Below are positions 1-9,473 of a stretch of DNA of 64,000 nucleotides, piece after piece (position 1 is the first letter of the stretch; each line of letters opens with the position of its first letter). The stretch lies in assembly GCA_900110395.1 (NCBI GenBank), contig FODP01000010.1, positions 124,001-188,000 on the forward strand, in the 5' to 3' direction. A program made the position numbers and the translations under genes. A model generated the notes under the pieces. That model was not told the origin of the DNA, ran no database searches, and was given only the letters and a program-made list of their open reading frames with translations. Source of the stretch: Rhodospirillales bacterium URHD0017. GTDB lineage: Bacteria; Pseudomonadota; Alphaproteobacteria; Reyranellales; Reyranellaceae.

Positions 1-822
1 GTCGCGGGGCCGTTGTCGGACAAGCTCGGCCAGACCGTGATCGTCGACAACAAGCCGGGCGGCGGCACGACCATCGGCGCCAACTTCGTGCTGGCGGCCA
101 AGGATGACCATCACACGCTGATGCTGTCGAACTCGGCGCCACTCTCGATCGCGCCCTACCTGTTCGACAAGCCGCCCTACGATCCGATCAAGGACTTTGC
201 CCACGTCGTCTACATCGGCTCGGTCGCCAACGCCTTCGTCGTGCGGCCTGCGGTGCCGGCCAAGACCATGCCGGAGCTGGTTGCCTGGATCAAAGGCCAG
301 GGCAAGGCGGTGCCGTTCGGCTCGGGCGGCCAGGGCTCGATCGGCCACATCATCGGCGAGATGTTCAAGGCCGAGCTCGGCCTGAACATGGAGCACATCG
401 GCTATCGCGGCGCCGCGCCGATGTTCCAGGACATGATGGCGGGACAACTCGACTTCGCCGTGGTCACGCTGACCGAGGTGCTGCCGCTCGCCAAGGACGG
501 CAAGCTGCGCATGATCGCGCTCACCTCGACGCAGAAGGCGCCGAGCGCGCCCGACGTGCCGCTGGTCACCGAGCTCGGCTACCCGAAGCTCGTTGCCGAG
601 AACTTCGTCGGCATCTCCGCCCCCGCCGGCATGCCGGCCGACGCGCAGGCCAAGCTGCACAAGGCCGCCGCCGAAGTTCTGACCGATCCCAGGATCGTCG
701 AACGCCTGGGCGATCTTGGCTTCGTCACCAAGCCGATGAGCCCGGCCGAGTTCACCGCCTTCGTCGCCAATCAGGTGCAGAGCTTCCAGGCGCCGGTGAA
801 GGCATCGGGCGCGAAGCTCTGA
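1..822 (+). CDS. Bug/TctC-family periplasmic solute receptor (5' end missing)
   Basis: This is the C-terminal part of a Bug-family (tripartite tricarboxylate transporter, TctC-like) binding protein; the reading frame is open from base 1, so the signal peptide lies outside the window. The visible part starts with the family pattern GQTVIVDNKPGGGTTIGANF, then the second-lobe region GYRGAAPMFQDMMAGQLD and a typical C-terminal lobe with VAENFVGISAPAGMP. Such proteins capture small carboxylates in the periplasm, either for a TctAB permease or as orphan receptors; none of the permease genes is visible downstream. It ends three bases before the convergent cupin gene. The ligand cannot be read from sequence. 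Confidence 0.85.
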   Translation, partial: VAGPLSDKLGQTVIVDNKPGGGTTIGANFVLAAKDDHHTLMLSNSAPLSIAPYLFDKPPYDPIKDFAHVVYIGSVANAFVVRPAVPAKTMPELVAWIKGQGKAVPFGSGGQGSIGHIIGEMFKAELGLNMEHIGYRGAAPMFQDMMAGQLDFAVVTLTEVLPLAKDGKLRMIALTSTQKAPSAPDVPLVTELGYPKLVAENFVGISAPAGMPADAQAKLHKAAAEVLTDPRIVERLGDLGFVTKPMSPAEFTAFVANQVQSFQAPVKASGAKL

Positions 823-825
823 TGT

Positions 826-1209
826 TCAGGTGACGGCGGGCGGCGCGCCTTCGAGATAGGTGCTCTTGCCCGGCGCGAACGGCTCGGGCGAGTTCCAGAC
901 GAACAGCACGCGCAGGACCTCCGGTCCGTCGTTGCCCCAGGCATGCGCCTTGTCGGCGGGAATGATCACGCACTGCCCGGGCGTCGCCGTGGTGCGGACC
1001 TTGTCCATCTCGACCCAGATCTTGCCGGCCTCGATGAGGATGATCTCCTCGTATTCGTGACGGTGGAGCGGCGCGCCGCAACCGGGCTGTATGGTGTTGG
1101 CGAGGACACCGACGTCCGCCGCCCCGCGTTCGCGGCTGGCGATCCACTTGCCGGTGATGCCCGGCCGCATGGGGAATTCCGGCAGCGCTCCGTAGTCGAC
1201 GACCGGCAT
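826..1209 (-). CDS. small cupin-domain protein
   Basis: A 127-residue single-domain cupin. The first cupin motif is visible as PLHRHEYEEIILIEAGKIWVEMD (H, H, E metal ligands) and the second as GQCVIIPADKAHAWGNDG. The fold is a small beta-barrel that usually binds a divalent metal; the substrate is unknown. The ATG at 1209 is chosen because AGGAGA sits about eight bases upstream and because upstream codons in the frame read through the divergent cyclase. It is convergent with the Bug receptor and divergent from the cyclase. Confidence 0.72.
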   Translation of the reverse strand: MPVVDYGALPEFPMRPGITGKWIASRERGAADVGVLANTIQPGCGAPLHRHEYEEIILIEAGKIWVEMDKVRTTATPGQCVIIPADKAHAWGNDGPEVLRVLFVWNSPEPFAPGKSTYLEGAPPAVT

Positions 1210-1305
1210 CGCACATCTCCTGAAAGACATCCCTGCCGAAAAGCCTACACGATCAGAGGTCGCCCGCCACTTTTTTGACGCGCTGAGCCACCACCATGGC
1301 CGGTG

Positions 1306-3177
1306 ATGATGCTTGAACCGGCGAGCCCTGGCCCACAACCGGCGAAGCCCTCGGGCTGGCCGATCACGCGCCTGCTGCCGGTGGTGCTGGTCGGCCTGAT
1401 CTTCCTCGCCATGCTGCCGGTGATCGGCATCGCCTACTTCGCCGCCCAGAGCAACTACGAGACCTCGGCGCGCCAGATCAACGAACTCACCGTCGACATG
1501 ATCGACCAGCGCCTGCAGGCCCATGTCGGGCCGGTGCGCGACCAACTTGCCTATATCAGCGAGGCCGTGGCCAAGGGCGAGATCGATTTCGACGACCACG
1601 AGCAATGGCGCGCCTTCGCCCTCGGCGCGCTGGCCGCGGCACCGCAGGCCGTGGGCTTCGTCGTCATCCCCGTCAACGGCGAGCCGATGCGCTTCACGCG
1701 CACCGACCGCAGCATGCATCCCGAGCGGCGAGAGAACCTGCCCTTCACCGACCAGCTGTTCGCCCAGGCCCGCACCCTCAGCGGGCCGCAATGGGCCGAG
1801 CCGCAGTGGTCGCTCATTGTCGGCGAGCCGATCCTGCCGGTCATCGTGCCAATCCGCGTGCACGGGCAGTTCCGCGGCGTCATCGGTGCGGCGATCGGCA
1901 CATCGGACCTGTCCCGCTTCCTCAAGACCCTCGAGCTCGCGGGCGAACGCAAGCCGTTCATCCTGGCCGGGCGCGACAAGGTGTTGGCCCATCCCTGGCT
2001 CGGCAAGGAGCAGGGCAGCGCCGAGCAGCGCGTCCGCGGGCGGCTGTCGAAGCTGGACGAGGTCAACGATCCGGTGCTGGCGGCAATGTGGGCGCCCGAA
2101 CCGAATGAGATCTCCTGGCTGAACGGCCGCACCACCGTCTCGGGTCATTGGAACTGGGTCGGCGAGAGCAGCCATGGCTGGATCTATCGCAAGATCGACG
2201 ACTACCGGCCGGCCTCGCTGATCATCGGCTATCACTTGGCCGGCCGTGAATCGGCGTGGGCGCGCTGGATCGTGCGCGGCATCCTGATCGCCGGCGGCGT
2301 GCTGATGCTCCTGACGGCGATCATTGCGATCGTCGTCGGCCGCCGCCTGTCGCAGCCCATCCTGGCGCTCGCCGATGCCGCGCGTTCTGTCGAGCGGCTG
2401 GAGCTCGAGAAGGTGCCGCACCTCGGCGACAGCAGGGTCCGCGAGCTCAACCTCGCGAACCGCGCCTTCGAACGCATGGCGCGCGGGCTGCGGCTTGCCG
2501 CCACCTACCTGCCGCGCGCCCTGGTCGAGCGCCTGGTCGCCCAGCAGGGCGCCCTGCCGCCCAGCGAAGATCGCGCCATCACCATCCTGTTCTCCGACCT
2601 CGAAGGCTATGCCGCCTATACCCGCGGCCGCCCGGCGGCCGAGACGGCGACCTACCTCAACGACCTGCTGTCGCGCGTGGGTCCGGCGATCGAGGCGACC
2701 GGCGGCACCATCGACAAGTACATCGGCGACGGGTTGATGGCGTTCTGGGGTGCGCCGGAACCCAATGCCGATCACGCGCGCGCCGCCTGCCTCGGCGCCC
2801 TGGCGATGGCGCGCGAGGTCGAGATGTTCAACCGCGAGCGCCGCGCCGCCGGCCTCGACGCCTGCCGCATGCGGGTCGGGCTGCATACCGGCACCGTGCT
2901 GGTGGGCAATGTCGGCTTCGCTGGCCGCGTCGACTACACGGCGATCGGCGAAGCAGTGAACGTCGCCTCGCGCCTGGAACAGTTCGGCCGGGCGGCGCCG
3001 CGGCACGGCGAGGTCACGATCGTGGCCAGTGCCAGCTGCCGGACCGCGGCGCTCGACGGCTTCTTATGGCTGCCGATCGATGGCGGGCCGGCAGATGTTG
3101 CGGCCGATGCCGTGCCCCTGTCGTTGCTGCAAGGCCGCGCCGACGGAGTAATAAGGGGCTTGCGAGGGGAAGCCTAA
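1306..3177 (+). CDS. membrane-bound class III adenylate cyclase with HAMP domain
   Basis: About 623 residues. A first membrane helix (about residues 20-45) is followed by a ~270-residue periplasmic sensor region, a second helix (about 318-345), a HAMP linker starting at RRLSQPILALAD and a C-terminal class III nucleotide cyclase domain from about residue 425. Both metal-binding aspartates are present, in LFSDLEGY (about 431) and YIGDGLMAFWG (about 475), and RVDYTAIGEAVNVASRL carries the residues that select adenine and bind the transition state. It should make cAMP in response to an external signal. The start is uncertain: GTG-ATG-ATG run at 1303-1311 without a clear ribosome site. The neighbours give no clue to the ligand. 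Confidence 0.85.
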   Translation: MMLEPASPGPQPAKPSGWPITRLLPVVLVGLIFLAMLPVIGIAYFAAQSNYETSARQINELTVDMIDQRLQAHVGPVRDQLAYISEAVAKGEIDFDDHEQWRAFALGALAAAPQAVGFVVIPVNGEPMRFTRTDRSMHPERRENLPFTDQLFAQARTLSGPQWAEPQWSLIVGEPILPVIVPIRVHGQFRGVIGAAIGTSDLSRFLKTLELAGERKPFILAGRDKVLAHPWLGKEQGSAEQRVRGRLSKLDEVNDPVLAAMWAPEPNEISWLNGRTTVSGHWNWVGESSHGWIYRKIDDYRPASLIIGYHLAGRESAWARWIVRGILIAGGVLMLLTAIIAIVVGRRLSQPILALADAARSVERLELEKVPHLGDSRVRELNLANRAFERMARGLRLAATYLPRALVERLVAQQGALPPSEDRAITILFSDLEGYAAYTRGRPAAETATYLNDLLSRVGPAIEATGGTIDKYIGDGLMAFWGAPEPNADHARAACLGALAMAREVEMFNRERRAAGLDACRMRVGLHTGTVLVGNVGFAGRVDYTAIGEAVNVASRLEQFGRAAPRHGEVTIVASASCRTAALDGFLWLPIDGGPADVAADAVPLSLLQGRADGVIRGLRGEA

Positions 3178-3196
3178 ATAGGTATTTCAGTACCAA

Positions 3197-3206
3197 ATTG
3201 CGCAAT
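3197..3206. promoter_or_regulatory. 10-bp palindrome upstream of the benzoate-CoA-ligase gene
   Basis: A perfect palindrome ATTGCGCAAT lies in the 69-bp gap between the cyclase and the ligase gene, in locally AT-rich sequence. It may be an operator for an aromatic-acid regulator. This rests only on position and symmetry. Confidence 0.25.
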
Positions 3207-3246
3207 AAGAAACGCAGCGACCGAAAATGGGAGGGATGGCATCGGC

Positions 3247-4791
3247 ATGATGAAGGGCATTGAATTCGGGTCGGACCTCAAAGTGAGGCTGCCAGCCCGC
3301 TTCAACGTCGCCGTGCCGTTCGTCGACCGGCACCTGGCCGAGGGCCGCGGCGCCAAGGTCGCCATCCGCACGGCCAGCGAGACGGTCACTTACGCCCAAC
3401 TCGCCGAGCGCGTGAACCGCGCCGGCAACGCCTTGTTGGCCACAGGCCTGAAGCCTGGCGACCGCCTGCTGATGGTGGTCAAGGACTGCCCGGCCTTCTT
3501 CTATCTCTTCTGGGGAGCCATCAAGGCGGGCATCGTGCCGGCGCCGCTCAACACGATGCTGCGCGCCGCCGACTACGCCTACCTGTTCGAGGATTCGGGC
3601 TGCGGTCTCGTCGTATACTCGAGCGAGTTCGCCCCGGAAGTCGAAGCGGGGCTGAAGCAGATCTCGGTCAAGAGCCGTACGGTCGACGACTTCCTCGCCG
3701 AGTTGCCGAAAGCCTCCGACAAGCTCGAGGCACGGCTCGCTTCGCCGACCGACGACTGCTTCTGGCTCTATTCCTCGGGCTCGACGGGCCGGCCCAAGGG
3801 GGCCGTGCACCTGCAGCGCGACATGGTGGTGACCAGCGAGTGCTACGGCGTGCGCGCGCTCGGCGTGCGCGAGGACGACGTCAGCTACTCGGCCGGCAAG
3901 CTCTTCTTCGCCTACGGTCTCGGCAACTCGATGACCTTTCCGCTGTGGACCGGCAGCACCGCCGTGCTCGACGACCGGCGGCCGACACCCGACACGACCT
4001 TCGAGACCATCGAGACCTTCAAGCCCACGCTCTACTACGGCGCGCCGACGCTCTACGCCGCGCAGCTCGCCGCGCTGGAGAAGAAGCCGCGCGACTTCTC
4101 CAGCATCCGCGCCTGCGTCTCGGCGGCCGAGGCGCTGCCCGCCGACATCTTTCGCCGCTGGAAGGAGCGGACCGGCACGGTGATCCTGGACGGCATCGGT
4201 TCGACCGAGTGCCTGCACATCTTCATCGGCAACCGGCTCGACGACTATCGCCCGGGCACCAGCGGCAGGCCGGTGCCGGGTTACGAGGTCAAGATCGTCG
4301 ACGAGCACGGCAAGCCCGTGCCGCACGGCGAGGCTGGCCGGCTGTGGATCCGCTCCGAGTCGGCCGCCAAGTACTACTGGAACAAGCCGGAGAAGACCGC
4401 CGAGACCATGGTCGACGGCTGGCTCAACACCGGCGACACCTATCGCCAGGACGAGGACGGCTACTTCATCTATGACGGCCGCAGCGACGACATGCTGAAG
4501 GTGGGCGGCATCTGGTGCTCGCCGGTCGAGGTCGAGAGCTGCCTGATCGCCCATCCCGCCGTGCTTGAGGCTGCCGTGGTCGGCCACGCCGACGAGCACA
4601 GCCTGATCAAGCCGAAGGCCTTCGTGGTGCTGAAGCAGGGGGGCGGCGGCGGGCCAGGCCTCACAGACGAGCTGATGGCGCTCTGCAAGACCACGCTGGC
4701 GCCCTACAAGTACCCGCGCTGGGTCGAGTACGTGACCGAGCTGCCCAAGACGGCGACCGGCAAGATTCAGCGCTACAAATTGCGTGGCTAG
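3247..4791 (+). CDS. benzoate-CoA ligase family protein
   Basis: A 514-residue ANL-superfamily acyl-CoA synthetase. The phosphate loop YSSGSTGRPKGAVH (about residue 176), the GSTE motif (A5), the NTGDTYRQDEDGYFIYDGRSDD region (A7-A8 hinge) and the A10 lysine in PKTATGKIQRYKL are all intact, so it should adenylate an acid and transfer it to CoA. Overall layout and length match benzoate or 4-hydroxybenzoate CoA ligases. It stands first in a run with a complete Liv-type importer 58 bp downstream, which suggests uptake and activation of an aromatic acid in one operon. GGGAGGG lies upstream of the ATG at 3247; a second ATG follows directly. The substrate (benzoate, 4-hydroxybenzoate or related) is inference. 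Confidence 0.85.
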   Translation: MMKGIEFGSDLKVRLPARFNVAVPFVDRHLAEGRGAKVAIRTASETVTYAQLAERVNRAGNALLATGLKPGDRLLMVVKDCPAFFYLFWGAIKAGIVPAPLNTMLRAADYAYLFEDSGCGLVVYSSEFAPEVEAGLKQISVKSRTVDDFLAELPKASDKLEARLASPTDDCFWLYSSGSTGRPKGAVHLQRDMVVTSECYGVRALGVREDDVSYSAGKLFFAYGLGNSMTFPLWTGSTAVLDDRRPTPDTTFETIETFKPTLYYGAPTLYAAQLAALEKKPRDFSSIRACVSAAEALPADIFRRWKERTGTVILDGIGSTECLHIFIGNRLDDYRPGTSGRPVPGYEVKIVDEHGKPVPHGEAGRLWIRSESAAKYYWNKPEKTAETMVDGWLNTGDTYRQDEDGYFIYDGRSDDMLKVGGIWCSPVEVESCLIAHPAVLEAAVVGHADEHSLIKPKAFVVLKQGGGGGPGLTDELMALCKTTLAPYKYPRWVEYVTELPKTATGKIQRYKLRG

Positions 4792-4849
4792 GCGTTTTCG
4801 GCTTTTATGCCGTCATCAGGGGACGGGGACACTCAGGGAGCGAGAATCC

Positions 4850-6025
4850 ATGAAAACCAGATTGTTTGGCACCGCAACAATCGCGGCGCTGGCCTTCGGC
4901 CTGCCGGCGATGGCCCAGACGCCGATCAAGATCGGCTTCGTCAGCACCTTCTCCGGCCCCCAGGCCGCGATCGGTGAGGACATGCGCCGCTCGGTCGAGC
5001 TCGCCAAGGAGCACCTCGGCGGCAAGATGGGTGGCGTGCCGTTCGAGATCATCTACGAGGACGACCAGTTCAAGCCCGACGTCGGCAAGCAGAGGTCCGA
5101 GAAGCTGGTCCAGCAGGACAAGGTGAACGTCGTCGCCGGCTATATCTGGTCGAACGTCCTGCTCGCCTCGCTGAAGAGCGTGACCGACGAGGGCGACACC
5201 ATCCTGATCTCGTCCAACGCCGGGCCGTCGCAGATCGCGGGCGAGCTCTGCAACAAGAACTTCTTCTCGACCTCGTGGCAGAACGACCAGACGCCGATGG
5301 CGATGGGCCAGTACCTGCAGGAAAAGGGCGTCAAGAGCCTCTACCTGATGGCCGGCAACTACGCCGCCGGCAAGGACATGCTCGCGGGCGTCAAGCGCAC
5401 CTTCAAGGGCGAGATCAAGGGCGAGGACCTCACCAAGTGGCCCGACCAGCTCGACTTCTCGGCCGAGCTCGCCAAGATCCGCGCCGCCAAGCCCGACGGC
5501 ATCTTCATCTTCTATCCCGGCGCGCACGGCGTGCAGTTCCTGCAGCAGTACGTCCAGGCCGGCCTCAAGGGCCTGATCCCGCTCTACCAGGTGTTCTCGA
5601 TCGACGCGATCACCCTGCCGCAGCAGAAGGAGCTGGCGCTCGGCACCCTCGGGGCCCAGGAGTGGGTGAACGACCTGCCCAACGAGCAGAACAAGAAGTA
5701 CGTCGCCGACTTCAAGAAGAAGCACGGTGTCTATCCGTCCTACTACGGCGCGCAGAGCTACGATTCGATCATGCTGATCGCCTCGGCAGCCGAGGCGCTG
5801 AAGGGCGACCTTTCCAACAAGGACAAGGTCCGCGCCGAGATGAAGAAGGCCAACTTCAAGTCGCTGCGCGGCGGCTTCAAGTACAACACCAACCAGTTCC
5901 CGATCCAGAACTTCTACATCCAGGAAGCGGTCAAGGATCCCGAAGGCATGATGACGGTGAAGACCATCGCCACCGCGGTGAAGGATGGCAAGGATCCGTA
6001 CTACGAGAAGTGCCCGATGAAGTGA
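4850..6025 (+). CDS. Liv-type ABC importer, periplasmic binding protein
   Basis: A 391-residue type I periplasmic binding protein. The signal peptide MKTRLFGTATIAALAFG ends at AMAQ, followed by the family start PIKIGFVSTFSGPQAAIGED. The ATG at 4850 has AGGGAG upstream; an earlier in-frame codon would add residues before the signal peptide and is rejected. The lineage resembles receptors encoded beside benzoate-CoA ligases, so an aromatic acid is a better guess than an amino acid. A strong hairpin terminator lies between it and the permease genes, which would make this protein more abundant than the membrane parts. Confidence 0.88.
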   Translation: MKTRLFGTATIAALAFGLPAMAQTPIKIGFVSTFSGPQAAIGEDMRRSVELAKEHLGGKMGGVPFEIIYEDDQFKPDVGKQRSEKLVQQDKVNVVAGYIWSNVLLASLKSVTDEGDTILISSNAGPSQIAGELCNKNFFSTSWQNDQTPMAMGQYLQEKGVKSLYLMAGNYAAGKDMLAGVKRTFKGEIKGEDLTKWPDQLDFSAELAKIRAAKPDGIFIFYPGAHGVQFLQQYVQAGLKGLIPLYQVFSIDAITLPQQKELALGTLGAQEWVNDLPNEQNKKYVADFKKKHGVYPSYYGAQSYDSIMLIASAAEALKGDLSNKDKVRAEMKKANFKSLRGGFKYNTNQFPIQNFYIQEAVKDPEGMMTVKTIATAVKDGKDPYYEKCPMK

Positions 6026-6043
6026 GCCGCAAGGCTCGCGATG

Positions 6044-6069
6044 ACGGGAGCGCGGCAACGCGCTCCCGT
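6044..6069 (+). terminator. intra-operon hairpin terminator after the binding-protein gene
   Basis: A perfect 11-bp stem (ACGGGAGCGCG / CGCGCTCCCGT) with a GCAA loop, followed by TTCGTTT. It lies 18 bases after the receptor stop and 24 bases before livH, a usual place for partial termination that lowers permease expression relative to receptor. Confidence 0.75.
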
Positions 6070-6093
6070 TTCGTTTCCGGGGTGTGACGGGGG

Positions 6094-7008
6094 ATGGATT
6101 ACCTACTGCTTCAGGTGCTGAACGGCGTGCAGCTCGGCCTGCTGATGTTCCTGCTCGCCGCCGGATTGACCCTGACCTTCGGCATCATGGATCTGGTGAA
6201 CCTGGCGCACGGGTCGCTCTACATGATGGGCGCCTACATCGCCTGGATGCTGATCGGCTGGACCGATTCGTTCGTGCTGGGCGCCCTGCTGGCGCTGCCC
6301 GCCACCTTCCTGCTGGGCGTCGTCGTCGAAGCCATCGTGATGCGAAGGCTCTACGTCCGTGACCATCTCGAGCAGGTGCTGGCGACCTTCGGGCTGATCC
6401 TGTTCTTCAACGAGCTGGTGCGCGTCATTTGGGGTCCGGCCGGCAAGAGCATCGCCGTGCCGGCCTTCCTCAACCGCACCGTCGAGATCCTGCCCGGCGT
6501 GCCCTACCCTGCCTACCGCTTCGCCATCATCGTCGTCGGCGCCCTGGTCGCGATCCTGCTGGCCTGGCTGGTTGCGAGGACGCGCATCGGCATGCTCATA
6601 CGCGCCGGCGCCTCCAACCGGCGCATGATCGGGGCGCTGGGCGTCAACATAGAGCTGCTTTTCACCTTGGTGTTCGGGCTGGGTGCGGTGTTCGCCGGCC
6701 TCGCCGGCCTGATGGCGGCGCCCATCACCTCGGTGAAGATCGGCATGGGCGACGACATCCTGATCCTGGCCTTCGTCATCATCGTCATCGGCGGCATCGG
6801 CTCGATCAAGGGCGCATTCGTCGCCGCCATGGTGGTGGGCCAGATCGACATCGTCGGTCGCGCCTTCTTGCCCGACTTCCTGAAGACCTTCCTCAGCGCC
6901 TCGGCCGCCTCGAGTGCGGCGCCCGCGATCTCGCAGGTGCTGATCTACATCGTCATGGCGGGCGTGCTGGTGTGGCGGCCGACCGGCCTGTTCGGGCAGC
7001 GCACGTGA
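6094..7008 (+). CDS. livH: branched-chain amino acid-type ABC permease LivH
   Basis: A 304-residue polytopic inner-membrane permease of the LivH family. The start MDYLLLQVLNGVQLGLLMFL and the segment TFGIMDLVNLAHGSLYMMGAY are the family hallmarks, and about eight hydrophobic segments can be traced. The conserved cytoplasmic loop contacting the ATPase is visible as ASNRRMIGALGVN. It pairs with the LivM protein encoded 16 bases downstream. GGGGG lies just before the ATG. Confidence 0.9.
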   Translation: MDYLLLQVLNGVQLGLLMFLLAAGLTLTFGIMDLVNLAHGSLYMMGAYIAWMLIGWTDSFVLGALLALPATFLLGVVVEAIVMRRLYVRDHLEQVLATFGLILFFNELVRVIWGPAGKSIAVPAFLNRTVEILPGVPYPAYRFAIIVVGALVAILLAWLVARTRIGMLIRAGASNRRMIGALGVNIELLFTLVFGLGAVFAGLAGLMAAPITSVKIGMGDDILILAFVIIVIGGIGSIKGAFVAAMVVGQIDIVGRAFLPDFLKTFLSASAASSAAPAISQVLIYIVMAGVLVWRPTGLFGQRT

Positions 7009-7024
7009 TCCGTCCGGAAGAACG

Positions 7025-7999
7025 ATGAGCTTGATCGCGTCCCTCCGCACGCCGCGCGGGCTGATCACCGCCCTGCTGCTGCTGGTGCTCGCGGTCCTGC
7101 CCTTGCTGACCCAGGCCTTCGATCAGCGTTACCTGTTGTCGATCGGCACACGCATCGTCATCTGGGCCATCGCCGCCATAAGCCTCAACATGATCCTGGG
7201 CTATGGCGGCATGGTGAGCTTCGGCCATGCCGTGTTCTTCGGCATCGGCGGCTATGCCGTCGGCATCCTGTCGCATCACGGAGTCGCCAGCGGTTTTGTC
7301 CAATGGCCGGTCGCCATCGTCGCGGCGACGCTGTGGGCCGCCCTGGTCGGCGCGCTGTCGCTGCGCACGCGCGGGCTCTATTTCATCATGATCACCTTGG
7401 CCTTCGCCCAGCTCGTCTTCTATGTCGGCGGCGGGCTGGAAGCCTACGGCGCCGACGACGGGCTGAACATCAGCCGCAGCCGCTTCCCGGGCTTGATCGA
7501 CATGCGCGACAAGGCCTCGTTCTACTGGCTGTGCTTTGCGCTGCTCTGCGGCACCCTGTGGTTCTGCAGCCGCTTCGCCAACGCGCGATTCGGCCTGGTG
7601 ATCCGCGGCGCCAAGTCGAACGAGCTGCGCATGATGGCGCTGGGCTTCCCCGTGTTCCGCTATCGCCTCGCTGCCTTCACCCTGTCCGGCGCCTTCGGCG
7701 GCCTGGCAGGAATTCTGCTCGCCAACGAAGGCGCCTACATCTCGCCCGCCATGATGTCCTGGGTGAAGTCGGGCGACCTGATCGTCATCGTCGTGCTGGG
7801 CGGCATGGGCACCTTGTTCGGCCCGCTCTACGGCACCATCGCCTTCTTCGTGCTGGAGGAATCGCTAAAACCCTTGCTCGACCTTTTGCGCAAGGGCTGG
7901 GGCGAATACTGGCAGATCGTGTTCGGCCCCATGCTGGTGCTGATCGCGCTCTACGCCAGGGGCGGCATCGATTCGCTGTTCGGTCGTCGTCATGGCTGA
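7025..7999 (+). CDS. livM: branched-chain amino acid-type ABC permease LivM
   Basis: A 324-residue polytopic permease, the second half of the membrane channel. Family marks are ISLNMILGYGGMVSFGHAVFFG near residue 55 and the ATPase-contact loop NELRMMALGFPVFRYRL. The gene overlaps livG by eight bases, so the two are translated together. Like its partner it is probably tuned to an aromatic or other organic acid because of the ligase gene at the head of the cluster. Confidence 0.9.
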   Translation: MSLIASLRTPRGLITALLLLVLAVLPLLTQAFDQRYLLSIGTRIVIWAIAAISLNMILGYGGMVSFGHAVFFGIGGYAVGILSHHGVASGFVQWPVAIVAATLWAALVGALSLRTRGLYFIMITLAFAQLVFYVGGGLEAYGADDGLNISRSRFPGLIDMRDKASFYWLCFALLCGTLWFCSRFANARFGLVIRGAKSNELRMMALGFPVFRYRLAAFTLSGAFGGLAGILLANEGAYISPAMMSWVKSGDLIVIVVLGGMGTLFGPLYGTIAFFVLEESLKPLLDLLRKGWGEYWQIVFGPMLVLIALYARGGIDSLFGRRHG

Positions 8000-8744
8000 A
8001 CCGATGCTCGCCGCCAGCGGCCTGATCAAGCGCTTCGGCGGCCTGATCGCGACCGACAACGTCTCGATCGACGTACGGCCCGGCGAGATCCATGCCCTGA
8101 TCGGCCCCAACGGCGCCGGCAAGACCACTCTGGTGAGCCAGCTCACCGGCAACATGCAGCCCGACACCGGCACCATCCATTTCGCCGGCCGTGACATCAC
8201 CCACCTGCCCATGCATGCCCGGGTGCGGCTCGGCCTCGCGCGCTCCTTCCAGATCACCTCGGTGCTGCGCGAGTTCACCGCCCTCGACAACGTGGCGCTG
8301 GCCGTGCAGGCCCATGCCGGCCATTCCTTCCGCTTCCTGGCCGATGTGCGCCGCGACGAGAGCCTGCGCGGGCCCGCGCGCCGTGGCCTCGAAGAGGTCG
8401 GCCTCGCCGCCCGCGCCGACACGCCGGCCGCCAACCTCAGCCACGGCGAGCAGCGTCAGCTCGAGATCGCCATGGCGCTGGCCGGCGATCCACGGATGCT
8501 CCTGCTCGACGAGCCGATGGCCGGCATGGGCGTCGAGGAATCGCAGCGCATGATCGGCTTCCTGCAGGGACTGAAGGACCGCCGCGGCATGCTGCTGATC
8601 GAGCACGACATGGACGCCGTCTTCCAGCTCGCCGACCGCATCACCGTGCTGGTCTATGGCCGCGCCATCGCTTCCGGTACGCCGGCCGAGATCCGCGCCA
8701 ACGCCGAGGTGCGCCAGGCCTATCTCGGCGAGGGAGACGCCTGA
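7992..8744 (+). CDS. livG: Liv-type ABC transporter ATPase LivG
   Basis: A 250-residue ABC ATPase. Walker A is GPNGAGKTT, the signature is LSHGEQRQLEIA, and Walker B is MLLLDEPMAGMG. The length and the C-terminal extension ADRITVLVYGRAIASGTPAEI are typical of LivG rather than LivF. The signature has H in place of the usual second G, which is normal for this subfamily. It should form a heterodimer with LivF on the cytoplasmic face of LivHM. Confidence 0.9.
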   Translation: MAEPMLAASGLIKRFGGLIATDNVSIDVRPGEIHALIGPNGAGKTTLVSQLTGNMQPDTGTIHFAGRDITHLPMHARVRLGLARSFQITSVLREFTALDNVALAVQAHAGHSFRFLADVRRDESLRGPARRGLEEVGLAARADTPAANLSHGEQRQLEIAMALAGDPRMLLLDEPMAGMGVEESQRMIGFLQGLKDRRGMLLIEHDMDAVFQLADRITVLVYGRAIASGTPAEIRANAEVRQAYLGEGDA

Positions 8745-8760
8745 TGCTGGCCAATCTGCC

Positions 8761-9462
<702 letters not shown>

Positions 9463-9473
9463 TCAAGCGGCCC

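Noticed and set aside
826..3006. A 726-codon minus-strand frame covering the cupin and most of the cyclase gene
   Set aside because: Only its last 127 codons (from 1209) look like a protein; the rest is the antisense of the cyclase with biased composition.
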